DNA of 18,427 bases from assembly GCA_963977945.1 (NCBI GenBank), contig CAXBQO010000012.1, positions 1-18,427 of the forward strand, in the 5' to 3' direction. This stretch comes from CALMJB01 sp963977945. GTDB taxonomy: Bacteria > Actinomycetota > Actinomycetes > Nanopelagicales > Nanopelagicaceae. The notes under the pieces are model-generated. The model was not told the origin of the DNA. It saw only the letters and a program-made list of their open reading frames with translations, and ran no database searches. The position numbers were made by a program, and so were the translations under genes. Below, piece by piece: positions 14,462 through 18,427 of the stretch (position 1 is its first letter; every line of letters starts with the position of its first letter).

Positions 14462-15589
14462 TTAATTATGTATTGAAGCGACCGAGTCATCCCAGCCGTT
14501 AACCTCATTGGGTTTACGGGGTCCGTGACCGACATACCTTGCCGCCGGGCGAATTAAACGACCGGTGCGCTTTTGCTCCAAAATATGGGCTGACCATCCT
14601 GCGGTTCTGGCAGATGTAAACATTGCGGTAAACATATTTGATGGAACTTCTGCAAAATCTAAAACTATCGCTGCCCAAAATTCCACATTTGTTTCAAGAA
14701 CGCGCTCTGGATGACGTTCTTTTAATTCAGCGAGTGCTGCTTGTTCTAGTGCTAAAGCAACTTCATATCTTGGCGCACCAAGTTCGCGTGCGGTTCGACG
14801 CAAAGTTCTCGCTCTTGGATCTTCGGCGCGATATACCCGATGTCCAAATCCCATCAAACGCTCGCCCTTATCCATTACATCTTTAACATATTTGCGGGCA
14901 TCGCCAATTTTTTCTACCGCTTCAATCATTGATAAAACTCGAGCAGGTGCGCCACCATGAAGCGGGCCTGACATCGCACCAATTGCGCCAGACATTGCAG
15001 CTGCAACATCTGCGCCAGTAGATGCAATTACGCGAGCAGTGAATGTAGATGCATTCATTCCATGTTCGGCAGCCGAAACAAAATAAGCGTCTATTGCTCG
15101 AACATGAACTGGATCAGGTTCACCGCGCCAACGAATCATCATTCGCTCAACCACAGTATGTGCTTTATTTACCTCTGATTCTGGAACCATCGGTTTATTT
15201 CCGCGAGCAGATTGCGCAACATAAGAAAGTGCCATAACAGATGTGCGCGCAAGATTAGATCTTGCTTCCTCATCACTTATATCTAGTAATGGTTTAAATC
15301 CCCACGCCGGCGCCAACATCGCAAGCGCTGCTTGCACATCAACGCGAACATCACCGGTGTGAACTGGCAATGGAAATGGTTCAGCATTTGGTAAACCAGG
15401 ATTAAATTGATCGTCTACTAATAATCCCCAAACATTTCCAAATGTCACACGACCAACTAAATCTTCAATATCAACACCGCGATAACGAAGTGCGCTTCCT
15501 TCTTTATCAGGTTCAGCAATTTTGGATTCAAAGGCAATGACACCTTCTAAGCCTGGTTTAAAATCCTCGGCCAAAATATCTCCTGACAT
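14462..15589 (-). CDS. citA: Citrate synthase, actinobacterial CS2/CitA type
   Basis: The 375-residue enzyme condenses acetyl-CoA with oxaloacetate, entering the TCA cycle. Recognisable blocks are ALRYRGVDIEDL (33-44), EHGMNASTF (175-183), PLHGGAPARVL (209-219) with His211, MGFGHRVYRAEDPRA (246-260) with His250, and GWSAHILEQKRTGRLIRPA (331-349). The residue where most citrate synthases have the catalytic Asp (NVDF) is Glu303 here (NVEFWAA); I believe this is shared by the CS2/CitA group. It lacks the long N-terminal domain of hexameric type II enzymes and is short for the family. The ATG has no ribosome binding site but a TAATTT box 6 nt upstream. It is divergent from pdxH; the mal operon follows 101 nt downstream on the same strand. 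Confidence 0.93.
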   Translation of the reverse strand: MSGDILAEDFKPGLEGVIAFESKIAEPDKEGSALRYRGVDIEDLVGRVTFGNVWGLLVDDQFNPGLPNAEPFPLPVHTGDVRVDVQAALAMLAPAWGFKPLLDISDEEARSNLARTSVMALSYVAQSARGNKPMVPESEVNKAHTVVERMMIRWRGEPDPVHVRAIDAYFVSAAEHGMNASTFTARVIASTGADVAAAMSGAIGAMSGPLHGGAPARVLSMIEAVEKIGDARKYVKDVMDKGERLMGFGHRVYRAEDPRARTLRRTARELGAPRYEVALALEQAALAELKERHPERVLETNVEFWAAIVLDFAEVPSNMFTAMFTSARTAGWSAHILEQKRTGRLIRPAARYVGHGPRKPNEVNGWDDSVASIHN

Positions 15590-15595
15590 TCTTGA

Positions 15596-15601
15596 AAATT
15601 A
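15596..15601 (-). promoter_or_regulatory. Candidate -10 box (TAATTT) for a leaderless citrate synthase mRNA
   Basis: Read on the minus strand, TAATTT ends 6 nt before the ATG at 15589, and no Shine-Dalgarno sequence lies between. An alternative TAAAGT lies further upstream and would give a short leader, so the assignment is uncertain. Confidence 0.3.
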
Positions 15602-15650
15602 ATGCTGAAACTTTATCGGTGGTATGGCGCTATTTTGCTATCAAGTTGAG

Positions 15651-15695
15651 TTTGCGCAAAATCGGATTGCTCACTTTTGCTGGTCAGATTTTGCG
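15651..15695. promoter_or_regulatory. Operator-like repeats in the citA-pdxH divergent region
   Basis: The palindrome TTTGCGCAAA (15651-15660) overlaps CGCAAAATC (15655-15663), whose perfect reverse complement GATTTTGCG lies at 15687-15695. The arm centres are 32 nt apart, about three helical turns. Two further TTTTGC copies occur near 15633 and 15675. Such spacing suits a dimeric regulator serving both divergent genes. The TTTGCAAA-like core recalls RamB sites of corynebacterial carbon metabolism, but that link is speculative. Confidence 0.35.
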
Positions 15696-15747
15696 AACAA
15701 ACCCGCTAAAAGGTGAAAGCCGGTAAAGAGTGAGGTTGGATACAGAT

Positions 15748-16443
15748 ATGACACGAGAGACCCAAGGCGATGCTCCGGTGCCAACGCGAGATCAAATTCG
15801 GCAGTTGCGAAAACAGTATGGCGAGATTGGGCTGACAGATAGTGAAATCAAAAAAAATCCAATAGAACTTTTTGGTTCTTGGTTTGCCGATGCGGTGGCA
15901 AATGAATTTATCGTAGAAGCAAATGCGATGGTGTTATCAACTATCAATAGCGCAAATACAAATGAAGTGTTTCCAAATAGCAGAACAGTTTTGATGAAAG
16001 ATTTTTCTAAAGATGGAATTACATTCTTTACAAATTACCAATCAAATAAAGCTATGCAGATTGCGCAAAATAATCGAGTTTCACTGCTATTTCCTTGGTA
16101 CGCGATGGAACGACAAGTAATTATTAATGGTACGGTTGAAAAAATTTCTGATTCGGAAAGTGCTGATTACTTTGCCACCAGACCTTGGGGAAGCCAGATT
16201 GGTGCTTGGGCAAGTCAGCAATCAGCAGCTCTTTCTAGCAGGGAGGAATTAGAAAAAAATTGGAATAACTTTGCTACAAAATGGCCAGAGGGAGAGAAAG
16301 TTCCCAAGCCAGAAAATTGGGGAGGTTTTTTAGTAACCCCAACTCAAATTGAATTTTGGCAAGGTCGATACTCACGTTTACATGATCGAGTGAAATATGA
16401 AAAAGTTTCTAATGAATGGCATCACAAACGGCTTAACCCGTAA
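15748..16443 (+). CDS. pdxH: Pyridoxamine/pyridoxine 5'-phosphate oxidase
   Basis: This FMN enzyme oxidises PNP or PMP to pyridoxal 5'-phosphate with oxygen. From ATG 15748 it has 231 residues, normal for the family. Diagnostic parts are PNSRTVLMKDF near residues 78-88, FFTNYQSNKA near 94-103 (FMN/substrate contacts), FPWYAMERQV near 115, RPWGSQIGAWASQQS near 147-161, and the C-terminal FWQGRYSRLHDR followed by KRLNP, matching the family's RLHDR...RLAP ending. A GTG at 15730 would add six residues. ATG is preferred because GGA/GAGG lies at 15732-15740, although the spacing is not decisive. serC starts 18 nt downstream, so the pair is probably co-transcribed, joining PLP supply to a PLP enzyme. 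Confidence 0.94.
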   Translation: MTRETQGDAPVPTRDQIRQLRKQYGEIGLTDSEIKKNPIELFGSWFADAVANEFIVEANAMVLSTINSANTNEVFPNSRTVLMKDFSKDGITFFTNYQSNKAMQIAQNNRVSLLFPWYAMERQVIINGTVEKISDSESADYFATRPWGSQIGAWASQQSAALSSREELEKNWNNFATKWPEGEKVPKPENWGGFLVTPTQIEFWQGRYSRLHDRVKYEKVSNEWHHKRLNP

Positions 16444-16461
16444 TTCAATTAGGATGCGCAA

Positions 16462-17565
16462 ATGAGTGAGATAAAAATTCCGGCAAATTTAAAGCCAAAA
16501 GATGGTCGTTTTGGTTGCGGGCCTTCCAAAATTCAGGCTTCTGCATTGGCCAAACTGGCAACACATCCAGCTATGGGTACGTCACATCGGCAAAAACCAG
16601 TAAAAGATGTCGTTGCAAATGTGCGCAATGGTTTGAAAAATCTTTTCTCACTGCCAGATGGATATGAAGTTGTGCTTGGAAATGGTGGCTCAACTGCATT
16701 TTGGGATATCGCAACTTTTGGTTTAATTGAAAACAAATCTCAGCATTTAGTTTTTGGTGAGTTCTCTTCAAAGTTTGCCGCCGCGGCTAAACAAGCACCA
16801 ATGATTTCTGATCCGGTAGTAATTGATTCCGAACCGGGAACGCATCCAGTTGCAAAAGTACAAAAGGATGTTGATACATATTGCTTAACGCATAACGAAA
16901 CTAGTACCGGTGTCAGTATGCAAATTCAAAGACCTGCCGGTAGTGATGGTTCTTTAGTACTTGTTGATGCAACAAGTGCAGCCGGTGGATTAGATCTTGA
17001 TGTAAAGCAATGCGATGTTTATTACTTCGCACCGCAAAAATCATTTGCATCAGATGGCGGACTTTGGGTTGCGCTTATGAGTCCAGCGGCTATCGCACGG
17101 GTGGAAAAATTAAAAAGCCGTTGGGTACCAGCGTTTTTTGATTTAAATATTGCAATTGAAAACTCACGGCTTGATCAAACATATAACACGCCAGCAATCG
17201 CAACTTTGATTTTGCTTTCTGAACAAATTAATTGGATGAATGAAAATGGTGGATTGAAATTTTCTGCCGGTCGAAGTGCGCAATCTTCAAAAATTCTTTA
17301 TGACTGGGCAGAACGCACTGAATACACCACACCTTTTGTAAAAGATGTTACGCAACGCAGCAAAGTAGTTGGCACTATTAATTTTAAAGATGGCATAGAT
17401 GCTTTGAACATCGCCAAAATTTTGCGTGCAAATGGAATTGTTGATACTGACCCGTATCGAAAACTTGGTAAAAACCAATTGCGAATTGGAATGTTTCCAG
17501 CAGTTGAACCAAGCGATGTCGAAGCACTCACCAAATGCATTGAGTACGTAGTTACAAATCTTTAA
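16462..17565 (+). CDS. serC: Phosphoserine aminotransferase, actinobacterial type
   Basis: The enzyme converts 3-phosphohydroxypyruvate and glutamate to phosphoserine and 2-oxoglutarate in serine synthesis. The 367-residue protein starts IPANLKPKDGRFGCGPSKI, a beginning typical of the actinobacterial group. It has MGTSHRQ (38-44), GNGGSTAFWD (73-82) for phosphate binding, THNETSTG (143-150), LVDATSAAGG (167-176), PLP-binding Lys193 in PQKSFASDGG, and YNTPAIATL further on. AGGA (16451-16454) lies 7 nt before the ATG. It sits 18 nt after pdxH, so both are likely read from one promoter. A possible 26-codon reading frame begins 6 nt after its stop. Confidence 0.96.
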   Translation: MSEIKIPANLKPKDGRFGCGPSKIQASALAKLATHPAMGTSHRQKPVKDVVANVRNGLKNLFSLPDGYEVVLGNGGSTAFWDIATFGLIENKSQHLVFGEFSSKFAAAAKQAPMISDPVVIDSEPGTHPVAKVQKDVDTYCLTHNETSTGVSMQIQRPAGSDGSLVLVDATSAAGGLDLDVKQCDVYYFAPQKSFASDGGLWVALMSPAAIARVEKLKSRWVPAFFDLNIAIENSRLDQTYNTPAIATLILLSEQINWMNENGGLKFSAGRSAQSSKILYDWAERTEYTTPFVKDVTQRSKVVGTINFKDGIDALNIAKILRANGIVDTDPYRKLGKNQLRIGMFPAVEPSDVEALTKCIEYVVTNL

Positions 17566-17571
17566 AAAGTA

Positions 17572-17652
17572 ATGAGCGATAAAACTCGACGCAGAATTAC
17601 TTTGCTAGTTCTGGCAATAATGCTAATCCTTATTGTAGGTAACTCCTTCTAA
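17572..17652 (+). CDS. Possible small membrane protein, 26 residues
   Basis: An ATG 6 nt after the serC stop opens a 26-codon frame. The product begins MSDKTRRR and continues with a hydrophobic run of about 15 residues (ITLLVLAIMLILIVG), ending NSF: a basic cytoplasmic cap and one transmembrane helix, which is a common small-membrane-protein layout. No ribosome binding site is seen, so translation would depend on coupling to serC. The last 30 nt overlap the 3' end of the convergent MFS gene, and some of the hydrophobicity could be chance. No family is recognised. Confidence 0.35.
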   Translation: MSDKTRRRITLLVLAIMLILIVGNSF

Positions 17653-18427
17653 TACATCATCTAGCAAGATGCTGGTTGGACGTTGTAACTGATTTTTTAA
17701 AATCAAGTACACAATTAAAATTGCAGTAATTATGGTGGCGGCACAAATTGCTATCGTCCACCTAATTCCAATTAAGGTACTAATCCAGCCGATTACTGGC
17801 GAACCAAATGGTGAACCGCCAAGAAATACCATTAAGTAAATTCCTAATACTTTTCCGCGAATAGCCGGATCAGTTGTGGTCTGCACAAATGTGTTGGCAG
17901 AAATCATTGTTGTAAGCGCTAAGAACCCACAAATTGGAAGTGTGAGTGCGTAAAAGGAATAAGTTGGCAATGTACAAAGAATGATCTGACTGGTGGCAAA
18001 TAATGTGCCAAAAATAAGCACAAACCTTGGACCTCGCCGTCGATCTAATTTTGCCGAAAGTAATGCAGCTGAAAGTGAACCAATAGCTACAAAAGTTCCT
18101 AGCCCGCCATACTCTGCCGGGCCTTTTCCAAACTCTTTAGTTGCCATCAACGCGTTGTAGATCTGAAAATTTAATCCAAAGGTTGCCACGAAGAAAACCG
18201 TAATCATTACCGCAAGTAAATCCTTTCGAGCAATCACATAATTTAGCGCCGCACCGATTTTGACTTCACTGCGCTGCTGTACCTCTTTAAATAACTTCTC
18301 CTCTTTCAAAGCCAACAAAGCACCAATTACAAATAAATAAGAAATGGCATTCAATATAAATGATGGCCCAGTATCAAAAGCGGCAATCATGAATCCGGAC
18401 AAACCTGGCCCAACTAGCCTGCCCGCG
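17623..18427 (-). CDS. MFS transporter, MFS_3/EntS-like exporter, 5' end outside the window
   Basis: The frame stays open to the right edge, so only the C-terminal 267 or so residues are present. The TTG at 18402 is an internal Leu and not the start: the codons before it read AGRLVGPG, part of the GRLVGP...G..I motif that precedes helix 5 or 6 in the MFS_3 (EntS-like) family. About eight hydrophobic helices follow. A short cytoplasmic linker (LKEEKLFKEVQQRSEVK) lies between the two halves, and a KLDRRRGPR loop matches the second-half basic motif. The family exports siderophores, drugs or other small molecules by proton antiport; the substrate here is unknown. It converges with serC and overlaps the possible small membrane frame. 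Confidence 0.85.
   Translation of the reverse strand, partial: AGRLVGPGLSGFMIAAFDTGPSFILNAISYLFVIGALLALKEEKLFKEVQQRSEVKIGAALNYVIARKDLLAVMITVFFVATFGLNFQIYNALMATKEFGKGPAEYGGLGTFVAIGSLSAALLSAKLDRRRGPRFVLIFGTLFATSQIILCTLPTYSFYALTLPICGFLALTTMISANTFVQTTTDPAIRGKVLGIYLMVFLGGSPFGSPVIGWISTLIGIRWTIAICAATIITAILIVYLILKNQLQRPTSILLDDVLEGVTYNKD

Noticed and set aside
1..18427. CRISPR arrays, insertion sequences, phage genes or toxin-antitoxin pairs
   Set aside because: No regularly spaced repeats, transposase motifs, terminal repeats or paired small genes of this type were found on either strand.

Overview
The window looks like chromosomal DNA of a low-GC, compact actinobacterium. The best guess is a freshwater acI-type (Nanopelagicales-like) cell. 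The reasons are the actinobacterial-style citrate synthase 2 / pdxH / serC neighbourhood, AT-rich codon use, very short intergenic gaps, several GTG and TTG starts, and genes that seem to lack a Shine-Dalgarno sequence but carry a -10 box 6-7 nt before the start codon. The lineage is inferred from gene content; no marker gene was compared. No phage, transposon, CRISPR array or other mobile element is visible.

Left part (1-6301). A tRNA-Arg(CCU) gene lies on the minus strand. A plus-strand series follows: a saccharopine/carboxynorspermidine dehydrogenase-family enzyme, a short-chain dehydrogenase 5 nt downstream, a secreted protein with a CBM5/12-like carbohydrate-binding segment closed by a strong terminator, a membrane-bound diguanylate cyclase, and a homospermidine synthase. 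Two polyamine-type enzymes of the same superfamily therefore flank a c-di-GMP synthase. This is the most suggestive functional cluster in the window.

Middle (6312-14360). A class I photolyase (minus) is divergent from a small cytoplasmic esterase (plus). A minus-strand maltodextrin operon follows: malE-like binding protein, two stem-loops, malF, malG, and a secreted GH13 alpha-amylase-type glycosidase. The last three cistrons overlap by 4 nt. No MalK ATPase and no LacI-type regulator are present. The binding protein has a plain Sec signal peptide without a lipobox cysteine, while MalF carries a large E. coli-like external loop; the two facts may be connected.

Right part (14462-18427). A citrate synthase of the citA/CS2 type (minus) is divergent from pdxH (PLP supply) and serC (a PLP enzyme of serine synthesis), with repeated TTTTGC motifs in the shared intergenic region. 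After serC comes a possible 26-residue membrane protein, then the 3' part of an MFS exporter gene that runs off the right edge.

Apart from the polyamine/c-di-GMP cluster and the mal operon arrangement, the content is ordinary housekeeping. I did not find a clear new defence or mobile system. No gap between genes exceeds about 200 nt.
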